Origin: Quillaja saponaria
Lineage: Eukaryota; Streptophyta; Magnoliopsida; Fabales; Quillajaceae
Direction of reading: 5' to 3'
Assembly: GCA_029379385.1 (NCBI GenBank)
Contig: CM055614.1
Span: 15,257,528 to 15,321,527, forward strand
DNA: 64,000 bases
Below are positions 22,773 through 35,690 of the stretch, in pieces. The notes under the pieces are model-generated. The model was not told the DNA's origin, made no database searches, and saw only the letters and a program-made list of their open reading frames with translations. The stretch's first letter is position 1; each line of letters starts with the position of its first letter. Both the position numbers and the translations under genes were made by a program.

Positions 22773-25700
22773 GTCACCTCAGCTCAAGCTAATGACAACT
22801 CAATAGTTGATAAACAAAAGCAGCTAACAACTTCTCCATAATCTAATGTAGTTGCAAAACATTTCATCTAAATAATTTAAAAGTATCAAGTTCCAGCAGA
22901 AACAAATGCTAGCACTTCCAAGACTCCAAATAATGATACATTTGAATCAAGTATCTACAAAACTAGAAAAGAGAATGGAATGAGCTTTAACAAGCTTAGT
23001 GAGTTGACAAGTACAACATATGGTCGGGAACAGATAGACGACGAAAATTTTTATGCTTTTAAACATGATATGCATATTTACCAAATAGTGCATTACATAA
23101 ACTTGTTATATTAGTTCAAGGAATTGCTTTAAGAAAGCATAATCATTGGATTGCCAAAATATTATAGTTTAGCAAAATTTTCTTTCATTGTCATTTTTCA
23201 TAAAGTTCATAAGTTTAACTTTAAAAAATAAAAATAAAAATAAAAAATTCTGTAATACGGTGCCAAGAGTACCATAATCCCAGCACTTAAAGTAGTCATC
23301 ACCCTAACATATCACATTCAAAACAAAACTTAACCAATACCTCATATCAAAATTCGATCTTTATGCAACTAAAGAAAAATCAAAAGATTTAACTTCAAGT
23401 TCAATTCACAAAATATAACATTACGTAGAGGCAATTCTCTAAGAAAAGTGTGAAACCACAAGATGACAAATTAGAACCTAAGAGAAACATGCTGTAACTT
23501 TAGGCCTAATATCTTACTGGAAGACCATTATAGAGCTTCTAAATATTAACATTTAAGGTAATCTCGAAGGGAAACCTTCACAACCACCAAATCCAAATCT
23601 TCTAGAAAAAATAAAAGTCTAACTCCACAAAGAAAACTTCTCAATGCCTAACATAATTTCTAGTTACTAATTTGCTCTTAAATTTAAGACTTAAAAACCT
23701 TAATCTAATCTTCACAATGTGCTTAAAATCAACCTATCCACGTGACAACTAACATTGACTAAGAGAAATTAACAAAATAACAGTTTTTATAATTCTGCCT
23801 TCAACCCCCATACAAGACAAACTCCTAAGTAGAGAGTTGTACAATACCAAACTTACACTCTTACAAGAACAACCAACGATTTAATGACATCAATCAAATT
23901 ATATACTTTTGAGGTCAACAAGTAGATCACTAACTAGCATCTCACTAAGAACCACAACTACTATACTAGACAAATTCAACAACAACCTTATATCACTCCT
24001 AGAAAACAAAACACTTGCCATCCTCTAACCAACAAGAAAGCTATACTAAAACTAATCCAGTATCCTTCTCACAAATAGAAAATCAAAGTTACATTAACTG
24101 CCAAGGGTTCACCAAAGAAATGAATAAAACTTAGTATTTTATAAAATCATAACATTATACCGATTTCTAAATTAACCAACTCATCCAAAAAGTGATTATC
24201 CAATCCACAAGTGTAACAAATACCATGACCAACTATCTAACAGTAATCTGGCACCATACTCGTTTTACATTAAAACTCCATGTCCAAAAAGTAAATTTTT
24301 CTTTACATCATCTTTCTCATACTTAGTTCAAAAACACTATGTTAAATCTTATATGAGAAATCATTAAGTCCTATTACAAACATAGGCTTAGAGAAAATTA
24401 TATATTTATGTATTTCCATAATTTCACAATAGTTAATATTAACAAAGCTTGTCAAATTCCCAACTAGATAGCATCCAACATCAAAGATTCACCACATAAT
24501 ATCAAAATTATATTTTTAAAAATTTATGTTCTTTGATCTGATTAAATAATCTGTAACTTAAAAATTAATGCTAAATAAAGTGCATAAAAATCATAAAAAA
24601 AACATAAAATTATGGCATGAACATTCCATTATATTAACAATTACTCATTGACATAATATAATAAGACTGATGAAAATAGTTTCAAGCGTGAAATAAAAGA
24701 ATTCATAAAATTTGATAATGAAACAAAAGCTTGAAGAAAAAAATATATTTTTTACTATACACTAAAGCAAATATATATATAATTCTAAAACATTGATTTG
24801 GAAAACTATTATGAAAATTTAAATGTGGAGGAATCCAAGACAATGTAATATAGACCTAAATGTTAGCATTAGCCCTAATGACTAGGCATTTCATTCTGTT
24901 CCAATCCAAATATATCCATACTAATCCAATCTACTGTGCTTGATTGAGCACAATGCTAGCCCCTACTAGCTAGGGTCAAACCAAGTTGCACCAAGGCTAA
25001 TAACACAGTTGTTAGCTACTGGTATCTAGACAAGGTTTCCTCCTTAAAATCAGTTCAAAGAAATCAAATATAGATATCCCGTCAAATAATTACAACAATA
25101 ATTTTATTAACCAAATTTCTCAAATTAAATTTCATGCCAAGTGGGTCAATCTTCTGAAATAATATCATAGTTCCCAATATATAAACCACAAAGTTCACAT
25201 GAACTATACTTTCAATCCTTTCATAAAACATTCTCATACATAAATGATACTCAATAAGTTCATATCAATCTCTTCCAAACCATTAATATCCAAGTGAAAT
25301 ATAACTGAAAAGAAGAGTACCAAGTTTAGCACATTTAAAAGTTAAAAATAAATCAAATCTATGACGTATAAAAATAGTACTAAATAAAAACAACTTATAA
25401 AAAAGCATTTTAACGAATGAACGTAGAAAACCATGTTATTCACTTGAAAAACATTGATCGTTTGCTTTTCTATATATATGCTAATACCAAAAAATAATAA
25501 CAATAATAACCAAACAAAGTGTCTAAGCTAAGAAAATGATATTTGACCCACAATCATTCAAAATCATAACGTTCCATTTTACAATAAACTATAGACTTTC
25601 AAAATCATTCTTATCCATATTTATATAATTGAATCTAGTAAAACACTCATGCTATACATCCAGAGTTTGTTCTCGAATTCTAAAATCTAATGCATGTCAT

Positions 25701-26087
25701 TTCAGAATGAAAAATCTCATAAAACATCTCATTTTTCATAAAACATCTCATCTATAATCCAAGTTTAAGACTAAAAGCTTTACATGATAGCTATCATACT
25801 TAAAAGAATTTTGTTATAAAGCATGCATAAAAATTGAAATGTGTGCCACGTATTGTAATTGCCACTCACCTGGACCAAGCAAATATGAAAAGATAACCAA
25901 GAGAGTCATTCCAAATTAGAACCAAATGAATGACATCTATAGTTCAGCACGATTCAACAATCTAGCATATGGACTGATCAAATCATAAGGAACATGAATA
26001 AACACAATGGACATAATGGAATATTAGGAAAAATATTACCATATTAAGAAAAACTTGACTTGAGATAGTGTAGCCCAAACCTTTTGT

Positions 26088-26122
<35 letters not shown>

Positions 26123-27124
26123 AGAACTTATCTCTTAAGATTAAAAGTCCTAATATTCAAATATCTTTCAGACATTAAAATTTATGATTTACGAAAACCT
26201 ACAACCTTAACAATATGAAGATGAACATATTCCCTGTCAAATCATATATAGAAAACAATTGTTCAGTAACTATAACTTTAAACTATTAGCTTTATAAATA
26301 TTACTTTAATATTCCAAATAGTAATTTCATGAAATAGAATACTAAATATAAAATGAACAATGTTGAAACTAAATGAAAACCCAAAAAGTTTAGAATAAAT
26401 TTATTATTTACCTTGAAATTAATAAGACAACAAAATTGAATAAATTTTCATCAAATTTTTGAAAAAAAAAATACAAAAGATTTTCATAAATCCCAAGACT
26501 TGGAATTCAGGAAAAATAAATAAATAGAAAGGGAACAATCAAAATCTCACCTAAATCGCCATCCATAGCTTAAAGATTCAATCATTTTCTCATTTAGTTC
26601 TTCAAAAATATATTACTCAAAACTTTGGCCGAATATCTTGTCAAAAAACACCTTAAGTCATCTAGATGTTAATCAAGAGGTGGAATGATGTTGCCTAAGC
26701 TTATCCACAACAAGGACACATGGAAAGTGAAAATCGAAGAGAGATGAAGTGCATATAAATAACCTTCCGATCTACCACCATCGCTGCAACCACTACTATG
26801 GACTTTGCCCACTTCATTCTGGCCATGTATGGGAGGATGAGAGGCGGCTCAAATGAGGAGGAGGATGAAAAGTACAAAGAGGGAGGGAATGGTTGTGGGA
26901 GGGAGAGAAAATAAAACCTCCAAGCTATGTGCATGTGTAAAGAGGAAAGAGAAAGGAGAAAAAGAAAAGGAAAGAAAAGGGAAAAAAAATAAATAATTTT
27001 TTTTTTAAATTACAAAAATACTCCAAACATAAAAAAAAATGTAAAAATAAATTTATTTACTTATTAAGTTCATCCTATACCCATATAACATATAATATTG
27101 ATAACTAAATTACGAGGTTTTACA
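22773..27124 (-). repeat. Putative long gypsy-type LTR (about 4.35 kb)
   Basis: On the minus strand the sequence starts TGTAAAACCTCGTAAT at 27124, the same style as the other LTR starts here (TGTGAGACCCC, TGTTATAACCC). A pyrimidine-rich tract follows about 130-190 nt later, as in those LTRs. The right flank is ATGAG (27125-27129), and ATGAG occurs at 22768-22772 immediately before 'gtcacctc', which resembles a mutated LTR end (usually tgtcacac). The 5' end is well supported; the 3' end and the duplication are tentative. There is no coding capacity inside. Confidence 0.45.
26091..26119. repeat. (AT)n microsatellite
   Basis: An uninterrupted AT run of about 29 bp. Confidence 0.95.
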
Positions 27125-27539
27125 ATGAGAATCAACTATTGTAAATGTTATAGTGTTTTTAAAAGTTTTTTTATTGGATATATGTTTTTTTTAGAATGGA
27201 TGCAATTAGATGAATACACACAATCTGTTGGAGGTAACATCCTTTTATATTTTATCAGAATCTAAGGTTGCATAATATACACCAATTTTTTCTTCTTTGT
27301 ATTTTTCTTCTTTTTCTTTTTCTTTTTTTTTTAATAAAATGCCACCTTGGAGTGGTGGGGGGTTTGGAAGACCCCTACTTAGTTTATTAGGAATATTATA
27401 AGAAAAAAAGAGGGGATATAAATCCAAAACTCCTATACAGGAAATTTCTCATGTAAGTAAAGTCAATAAAACAAAAATGAGGAAAACTCTTCCCTTACAA
27501 AGAAAAAAAAATCAAAAACATGTCTTAGTGCAACAAAAT

Positions 27540-29756
27540 TAAGGTGGCGTATCAAATAATTGACATGATAGGTTGTGAGCAATTATATGCTGCACATTTA
27601 AGGGAAGATTGATGTTAATCTGAAAAACCTACAAGTTTCCTAGATCGTGACCAAGAGTAGGAAGATTGTCAACGACTTGATTTGCCTCCCTATAGATATG
27701 TGTGAAACTACAAAATAATCCTGAAAGATTAAATTTAAATCTTTCCTGCATATTATAAATGACAAACTATGGAGGATCACGCACACCCAAGAACATGACC
27801 ACAAGGGTTTTTGTATCACTTTCCATTAAACGAGAAGCAAAACATAAACCTTCCTTAAGGGCCCTAGCCTCTATAACCATGTTTGAACAAGTTCCAATAG
27901 TTTGTGCAATAGCCAATGCACAACATTAATCACCTTATTCTAATGATTCCCCCTTCTATTCCAACTCCCCTCTATGAGGATCCATCAATATTAAGCTTCT
28001 AGTTCCCCTAGCTAGGAGACTAACCTATCCAAACCCCTTTGAGAATTGAATAATGCCTTATTGCCATTTCCAAAGAAGTCAAGCTTAGCTGATCTCTAAA
28101 AGAACATGTACGCTTAGGAGTATATAAAGGTAAAAGAGATATATTAATCCAACCTTTTTATCGTAATAATAATGCTATTTGGATTCGTAGGATATCCATC
28201 ATACCTGCTACGATTGCTAGACTTCCAGAGTTCCCACAGTGCACATAATAAGGAAACCAAACGAATGAAACCAATTTCAGACCGTAAACTACTCTCTGTA
28301 AACCAATAAGATAATATACCAGAAAGGCAGTGGCATAGTTGAATGTCAAGAATAGTACCAAAATAACATAACACTGTGTTGGCTATATCTCCAAAATTAA
28401 AATAAATAAATAAATAAAAAGATGCCTGAAAGACTTCATTTGAGGAATGAGACAACATACACATTTTGGCACCATAAGAATGCCCAAGCCTTGGACCTAG
28501 AATGGAATTATTGAATAGCCTCCAAATAAAACATGCAATATGAGTTGGAATACAATGATTCCATAATTTGATGCCAACAAAAATGATCACCACGAACCCT
28601 AATAATAAGCCAAAATGACTTGGTAAAAAAGGTACTTGTAGGCACCCAATAAGGAGAAAGTTGATTCTTGAGAGACTGTATCATGTTTGGCTACCACTAT
28701 TATTTCAGGAAGCATAGTTGGGGGTCAATCTCCTATGAAGTCTATCTGGTGGAACAAGTATAGTCCCATATGTGTGAAGCTAACCTTGGAAAAGCAACCG
28801 AGTCCAAATTTGCATTCCTTACAGTATCCAATACCGAGGAGATATCCCAATATTTATCCCTCGTGAAAATAGTCCAAATAGAGGAAGAATGAGCATATGT
28901 GATATGACACCATACTAATGTAACGTGTAAGGCCTGCATCATTGCATGCAAAGATAGGATACCTCTTACCCTTCCTTATCAAATGGTTTGCAAATACTTT
29001 CCCATGAAATCCACTGGCGCCTAAGCTGTGTACAGTGATTCCCAAAAAAAAAAAAAAAAATCTGCTAATATCCTTTCCAATGAAGTAAGTAGTAGGCAGT
29101 GGATTACAAGCTAAAGTATGAATAAGAATAGAACTTAAAACACTTTTAATTAAAGTAAACTTATCACTAGGGGTGAGAAAGGATGCAGTCCACCCCCTAA
29201 TTTTGCCTGAATCTTGTCCTAAATATGAGTGAAGTATTCTTTCTTGCATCTAGCTTTAAACAACGGCACCCCAAGATAAATAAAGGGAACACTTTTTGGC
29301 TAGAAATTCTTCCACCCTTGAATTAGTCTTTTCCAATGCACTAAGGTTTTTTAGGAGGTGACATAAAAGCTTTTCCCATGATTAACCATTTGATCGGAAG
29401 CGCGCTCGTATTCCTTCAAAATATTTAGAGAAGCCACAATGGGGGATTTCTTCCCATTTAAAAAATAATAATAATATATCATCCGTAAACAATAATTAGG
29501 AGATAACTCTAGACAATCCTGCAATACTATTATTTATGGATGGCATCCTTGCTCCTTAATCAATCTATGTAAGTTCCTCAACAGAACATCCTCTATAAGT
29601 ATATAAAAGGAAGGGGGTAGAGGGTCCCCTGGCTCAATCTGCTAGAAGATAGGAAAAAACCAAAACTTTCACCAAAGCGTGCAGAACTACTAGAACAAAC
29701 CTCCAATCCATACGATCATACGCCTTGCAGACATGTCAATTTTAAAAATAGCATTC
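27540..29756 (-). pseudogene. LINE RT palm, zf-RVT and RNase H relic
   Basis: Starting at 29756 the minus strand reads GNAIFKIDM, then QQIEPGDPLPPSFYILIEDV, SLNILKEYERASDQMVNHGKS, FPLFILG and TPSDKFTLIKSVLSS (28854-29249), then the zf-RVT segment with IPTHIACFIWRLFNNS (28144-28593). Near 28000-27640 are pieces of an RNase H domain, KLNIDGSS-like and ANQVVDNL-like. The FADD motif is eroded. The order is that of a plant L1 ORF2 C-terminal half. Confidence 0.75.
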
Positions 29757-31708
29757 CCTCCTGTTGATGTTAGATTTTGCCCGAGCTAGAAAGCTGATCA
29801 CGAGCTCTCCTTTCTGATCTTTGGTAGACTTGCAAGGTCTAGGACTTGTTAGCACTCCAAAACTTAAGTCAGTAGAGAGATAAGCAAATATACATAAAGA
29901 GAGAGTAAAAGAGAAGTGATGTCCTTGTCTTGGAGCCTTAAGACCCTATATATATAGAATTATTTGTCTAATGATATCATGCCATGTGTTAAGCTGTTAT
30001 AATCGTCATAACCCGATAACATAAAATCAAGTCTTAGGTACAACACGATAAAATAAAAAAATTAGTTAAATAACAATATAGTTAAACATGTTATAATTTG
30101 ATATCTTAGTGTAACCTTAGTATACGTAAAAATGTTGTTTATATGTTATTGTAAAGTAAATAATATTATGACAAAGTAAATTCAAGTGAGTGAATAATTA
30201 ATATATAGTTATAAATATATCACGAATTAATCTCCACCACAAGCAAAATAAATATAAGTAAACAATACAATTAGACATGTGTCTATATGTATATAAATAA
30301 AGTAAGAAAAATATACAGCACACGTCCTAAACATTAACTTTGACTTCAATCGATTTTTTTTTATTTTCTTTTTGTCCTTTTCCTTCCTATGATCGACTTT
30401 GCCTCTTGAAGTTTCATGATTGTTCTTTGATTCTCTTATCCACTGCCTTTCCCTTCTTGGCATCATGATCTTTCCCCTTCTTTTTTTTTTTTTTTCCTTT
30501 GTCTCAGCTAGTTCTGAGAACTCCAGCTGCCTCCTTATCCTTCCTTGTCTTTGACCATGTAAATCACTCCCTTGCTGCCTACTCTATTTTTCTTACTTCA
30601 GCCATAAGAAGTCAGCTCAGCAACCTTGGGCATATGGGTCTCCTTCCATGCTCAGCTACTTTACTTTGAAGTTGGGTGGCAATTACTTTCTTTCTCCCTC
30701 CCCTTCTGCTGCCATAAGATCCCTTTCTGCAGCCATGAATTTGGCTGCTCATCTTGGCATTGCAGCAATTGCTAAGTTGGCTTTCTTCATGCTTCCATTC
30801 CTAGGCCATGGAGAATTTAGTTGGGTGGTAGTTGTTATGTGAGTTATTGCCATCTTTGCTTAGCTCTACAACTAAGGAAAGCCAGTAACTTAAGAGTTTA
30901 ATATGGGAGGTGAGTGGGCTTTTGAATTGGATACTTGCTTAGTTTAATTACTTTAATTAAAGAAATTTTATTGGTGGTTGTTGTTGGGGAAGGATTAAAA
31001 AAGATTGAACTACATATTATAAATAAAGAACATGATAAGTAGTCAGTTAAAGGAATAGTTAGATGAAGGGGTTTGAGTAGTTATATGTATAGGTGTAAGA
31101 ATGAAAGCTTAAAAGTGCTTAAACATGGAAGTTTAGAATGAAGTAATGTTGAATTGATGTAGTATGTTGATTAAATTGGGATAGGTATATATATATAGAC
31201 ACACACCAATGAAAGGAAATCATGCATTCAAGATGTTTGATATAATGCCTACAAGAAACTAATTATAATCTTATGAGTAAAACTTGGTAGATTTAATTCT
31301 TGGTGGTTAGTTGTTATTGGAATTTGAATAAAAAGTTCCTAAACAAGAACAAAGAATAGTTGATTAATGTGGATGATTAAGGATTTTATGAGAGTGGGTA
31401 GTGAGTATGATCAAAAGAGGGTTAGTTGTAGATAAAGTGTTAGAAAATGAGAGTTAAGAGGTTTCTGAATGGATGCAGGGCCAGATTTCGTGGTTTAGAG
31501 AAATCTTGTATTTTGGGTGTCTTTAGGACTAAATTAAATTAAGAGTTCTAAAGAGAAAATGTATCTTAGGGTCTTGAGATGATGCCTTGAAAATTTCGTA
31601 ACCTGATTCCAAGTATACTTATCATTAGGGCTATTGGACTATAGCTAGGTCCATGTAAGATTTTTAGTAAACTTCAGTCAGTCCAGGAGACCTCGTTGGG
31701 GATTGTGG

Positions 31709-33782
31709 TGTCACATTCTCAAATGAAGGTATGACTGACCAGAGGGATGAATATCCATACCCCTGTAACCCTAAATATGCAAATAGATAAACACAACAAT
31801 CTATAGAATTTTTGGGCAGAGTTTCCCCATACGATGGAACATACCCATATAAAAAAAACCAATAACCTGGATTCAAGTCGATAGCAAAACACAACATCAG
31901 AATATACAAAGGGGCTCCACCCCGACAACACACAATGCACCATAATAATCCCTATATGTAAATATATTACAACCATGCATGACATCCTATGTGATTGCAA
32001 GTATTGCCCTTTACGCTCCATGAGTGCGATTTACGAATATACCTTGCCGCTGCAAAGTCGGCAGGTGGGCCTATATGGCGATCAACAGCTATCTCCTGCA
32101 AACTAAAAAAAAACAACAAAGGAAAGAGTGAGTCACCGTGACTCAGTGAGCAATTCATGTACCCTATGGGTACCAGCATCATACAACACAAAATTTTAAG
32201 TTACAACTCATAGTCACATTTATTAATATACGTACATGGTTACTATAATCATATAATCACAATTCACTTGACTTACAATCCCAAAATAGCATCCAACTTA
32301 TATAAATCAATCAACAACTACACAATCAACTGAACAAACAAAGGGCCAATGAGTAACCCAGCCCCGCACACCAATATCACCCCCTGCCGGGCATGTACGC
32401 GCCCGCACACCAAATTAATCTCCACACACAAATCCATCCCACCGGGGCTGAGCACTCCAATAGTTTTTTTTTAAATCATTGTCAGAAATGAAACTCATTT
32501 TCCAGAAAATATTCACGAGTTGGCCCTTATCAAACACAATCAATGTCAATCACATATCACTCAATCAAATTGCTGAAATCACTCATTTACTTAGATTTTA
32601 TTATAACTCATATACTTCCAGTATACATGTAATGGCACACAAAATCTGATATCCATAAAGTACATGATTCACTCACAAGTTCACGTACGAGTCTCGTCAG
32701 TGCGTCTTATACATGACGGTGCCTGAATATCCTTGACACGCTCAGGAGCTGAAAATCATAAATCAATAAATTACTAACAATTCACTTCTAAATTAACTTG
32801 ACGATTTCATAATTGTACATAATTATATCAAATATGTAAAGCAATAGTAATTAACCCGTTACATTTAATGAATTTACCTTCATAATCTAACATTACCCTA
32901 TAGGTATACTAGAATTTAATACTTATGTATATATATTTTTTTTCAATTTAACTAATTATATTATCCAATAACTTAGGATGATTTACTTATCTAATTGTGT
33001 ATATAAATATATATATACATCTTAGTTATTTAACATTAACTTCCTTCTTAAATTACTCTTCTAATATTTACATATTATATTAGTACAATTTCAACCTAAC
33101 TCCCTCATTATCTTCCTAATTCCTCTAGTAGCAGACACCTCTCAATCAAGGCAAAGGATGACCCACCCACGGTTACACAAAAAAAATCAAAGGATTGAGG
33201 CACAATCTAGCAGAAAATTTTGTGATCTAAAACCATCAAGGCGAAGTGGGAAAGAGATCGGCTGGCAGCTAGTAGCTAGGACGTCCGGCTGCTTACCATG
33301 AACAAAAGTCGACCACCTCAACCTGCTGAGCTATGCCGTGGCTGCTGACTCCCACTACGACTCACGACCGGTTGCTGCCATGGCTGGAAATGGAAGCCCA
33401 GCACTGCCAAAGGTTGAAGGAGACAATAGCCGGCGTTGTACGGGTGGAGTTCCACTGCCAAGATGGCTCACCAAGTTTGGGTGATGGGAATCAAGTACAT
33501 GGAAGAAAAATGGAGGAGGTGCAGAGCAAGGAAATGTAGTCGGCTGTGTCTCCCTTTTCCTTCTTGAAAAGAAAACATTGGCAGGAAAAATATCAAGCAA
33601 AAGGAGGCCAATAAAATAATAACAAAAAAAACCCACACCACACAATTGCTTATATATATATATATATAACTCTCCTTAAAGTAATTAAATTCATTATTAA
33701 TAATTGTATGTAGGTATATAGTATAGGTATATATATTACATACGAAAATGTTAGGTACGTATTACGTAATTGGGGTCTCACA
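31709..33782 (-). repeat. Gypsy-type solo LTR (2,074 bp) with TGTGG target duplication
   Basis: On the minus strand it starts TGTGAGACCCCAATTACG at 33782 and ends GAATGTGACA at 31709. It is flanked on both sides by the identical 5-mer TGTGG (31704-31708 and 33783-33787), so the boundaries are exact. The 3' end (TCCTCTGGTCAGTCATACC on the minus strand) matches the family of the LTR it is inserted into. It holds CCCCGCACACC and CACCGGGGCTGAG segments (32360-32460) seen also at 58230-58330. It contains no coding capacity and no internal region, so it is a solo LTR formed by recombination. Confidence 0.9.
33650..33668. repeat. (TA)n microsatellite
   Basis: A short TA run within the 2.07-kb LTR. 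Confidence 0.85.
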
Positions 33783-35280
33783 TGTGGGTAGGATTAGCTC
33801 AGGACCTCTGAATGAAGTTGTTCCTAACATATTAAAGGATAAATTTGGAGTGGTGCAGGTCTTAATTCCATGTTGTGTGTATTTTGGACGTATTAGAATT
33901 CATGCCTGTTATTTTCAGGTCCTGACTGTATATGTTTTGAAGTAATTGATATTAGGATGTCTTAAATGATGAATTAGGAATAGAGTGCTAAAGATAAAAT
34001 GTTCCTAACATCTTGAAACTCATAATTTATTTCTTAAATATGAGAATTATATAAGTATCGGAAGCAGAAGTTGGCAACCAGGAATTTTACGAGAGCTCTG
34101 GTTTTATTCATGTGAGGAATTTAGTAAGTTCAAGGTTAATTTTAGGAAAAGTTTCTAAATAAGAAAGATAGCTAAGCTCCTAAAGATAATGTCGACTTGA
34201 TTTTATTAAATTTGGTTACGTATGTAAGTTGAAAACAAACACATATCCAAGGGGGTTGTGAAAATGCCTAAAAGGAGTAAACTTTAAATAAATACTTGAA
34301 ACTTAGTAACTCTAGATTTTTGTAATTAAAATGTTGTAACTTATAAAGTTGATAAACTAAATAATACTTAGAAAATGTAATTGCAGCTTTGGAAAGTGTT
34401 GTCGAATTAACGATGTGCATGAACGCAAGAGTAAGTGACGAATGAGATCGGTAAATGGTGCCCCTTGGTTGCTAGATTAGTGTGTTTGATTGTTTGCTAT
34501 ATTTATCTATATATATATATATGGTATATAGTAGCAAAGAAGAATTATATTGCTATGATTAGTTTAAGTGAATTATGGTTGATGTTTGAAATTGTTTATG
34601 GTTTATAAGGGCTAACGAATTGTTTCTTTTTTTCGAAATAATTTTTACTTCTGATGTAATGATTCTGTTTACAATTCTGTTTGGTGTGCAGGCACAAAAC
34701 TAAATCCCTAGGACTCACCCCTCTTTGTTGATATGGTTTTTAGTAACAGGATTTCAAGGGATGGCAATTATCGATACTGGGCTTCCGAGTGTTTGGCGGT
34801 AAGGTATATTCTGAATCTCATACTTGAAGTCAATGATGAAAGTTTGCAGTCACACTAGAGTTGTGGGTTGTCTAATTTTGTGTTATGTAGTAGTCTAGTT
34901 ATTTGTTATTTGTGATATGACTAAAGCGGAGCTCTTATGCGTAATTCTGTGGTTATTGTGATCTGGTTATATATAAGCAAATGTACTTATTTGAATTTTA
35001 AGACACGTTCCATATTGCAAAGAACCTTTGCCGAAATTTTTAGCAAATTGTTATATATTTTAATAAACAAACTTTTACAATTAACTTCTGTTTTATAAAA
35101 CTTTACTTTTATTCTTTGGTTTAGACGAAAGTCATATTTGTATCTTTTGTTTTGAAGTCAAGGTTACAAATGTTTGGTTACTCATTCCTCTAGTCAGTCA
35201 TGCCTCCGTGTGGGGTGTCACACAAGCACCACATGTTGAATTGGTATTGGCTAGAGTGAAAACCCTGTATTAACACTTCC

Positions 35281-35690
35281 AAATGCCCTCATGTCAATAT
35301 CATGAGCCAAGGCTATATTCTCATGAATGCACTGTCCCGAGATAAAAACGTATTATTCTGTAGAAATCAACCGAGGTAAAAGCGGATTCGATATATCTGT
35401 AGGAATCCAAGATATAATTTTACAAATGAATGTAATGACTAATTGGACACATATATGAAAAAGATTTCTTATCTGTTTTAGGAATGAGAACCATATTAGT
35501 AGCTGTCAGAGCTCTCATAAGATGAACTCCTTCGAAGAAATCTCGGATGGCAAAATAACCTCAAACTTAATATTATCACATACTAGTAAATAGAAATGGT
35601 CAATAAACCCATTCACCATTGGAGCACCATCTGGATCAAGCCCTTTAATATCTGGAAAAAAATCTCATGCTATAATTGAACATTTTAAAA
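35281..35690 (-). pseudogene. LINE RT N-terminal part
   Basis: From 35690 downward the minus strand reads GLDPDGAPMVNGFIDHFY, CDNIKFEVI, then LPRLIST followed by ISGQCIHENIALAHDIDMRAFG. This corresponds to the segment of plant LINE RTs that has PGPDGF, RPISLCN and GFVxGRSIxENI. The frame has stops. It ends at the target site of the LTR whose right end is 35275. Confidence 0.7.

Larger units (their letters stand above)
29995..35222 (+). repeat. Gypsy-type solo LTR (about 3.15 kb net), nested
   Basis: It begins TGTTATAATC at 29995 and ends GGGGTGTCACA at 35222. The flanks are TAAGC (29990-29994) and CAAGC (35223-35227), a 5-bp duplication with one difference, and removing it rejoins the small LTR described separately. 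Its 3' part matches the LTR ends at 21887 and 57545. The net length (5228 minus 2079 for the inner LTR and its duplication) is close to that of the LTR at 57545-60777. An alternative 5' end is 30004 (CGTCATAACCC), but that lacks a matching flank. Confidence 0.65.
29762..35275 (-). repeat. Small solo LTR (about 281 bp net) inserted in the LINE
   Basis: The outer LTR is split into 29762-29994 and 35228-35275. On the minus strand it begins TGTTAATACAGGG at 35275 and ends ATCTAACATCAACA at 29762, so its termini are TGTTRA...TCAACA. It is flanked by CTTCC (35276-35280) and CCTCC (29757-29761), a 5-bp target duplication with one difference, inside LINE coding sequence. A TATA-like tract (tctatatatatag) lies in the middle, as expected of an LTR promoter. 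The original element type is unknown; no internal region remains. Confidence 0.65.
27290..35690 (-). mobile_element. LINE relic (minus) containing three nested LTR insertions
   Basis: Minus-strand LINE ORF2 relics run from about 35690 to 35281, stop at an LTR, and resume at 29761 down to about 27540, with a 3' tail ending in an A-rich tract (27297-27334 read on the minus strand). The break falls exactly between the RT segments HENIALAHDI (right of the insertion) and GGNAIFKIDM (left of it), which are adjacent in LINEs. It is 5'-truncated, since nothing upstream of the RT N-terminus was seen beyond 35690. Stops are common. Confidence 0.75.

Noticed and set aside
29768..29994. Boundary of the small LTR at 29768 (TGTTAGATTT)
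   Set aside because: 29762 gives matching TGTTRA...TCAACA termini and a near-identical 5-bp flank, whereas 29768 gives no matching duplication.
33333..33645. ORFs on both strands at 33333-33539 and 33355-33645
   Set aside because: They fall inside the 2.07-kb solo LTR with exact boundaries and overlap each other; they are not genes.
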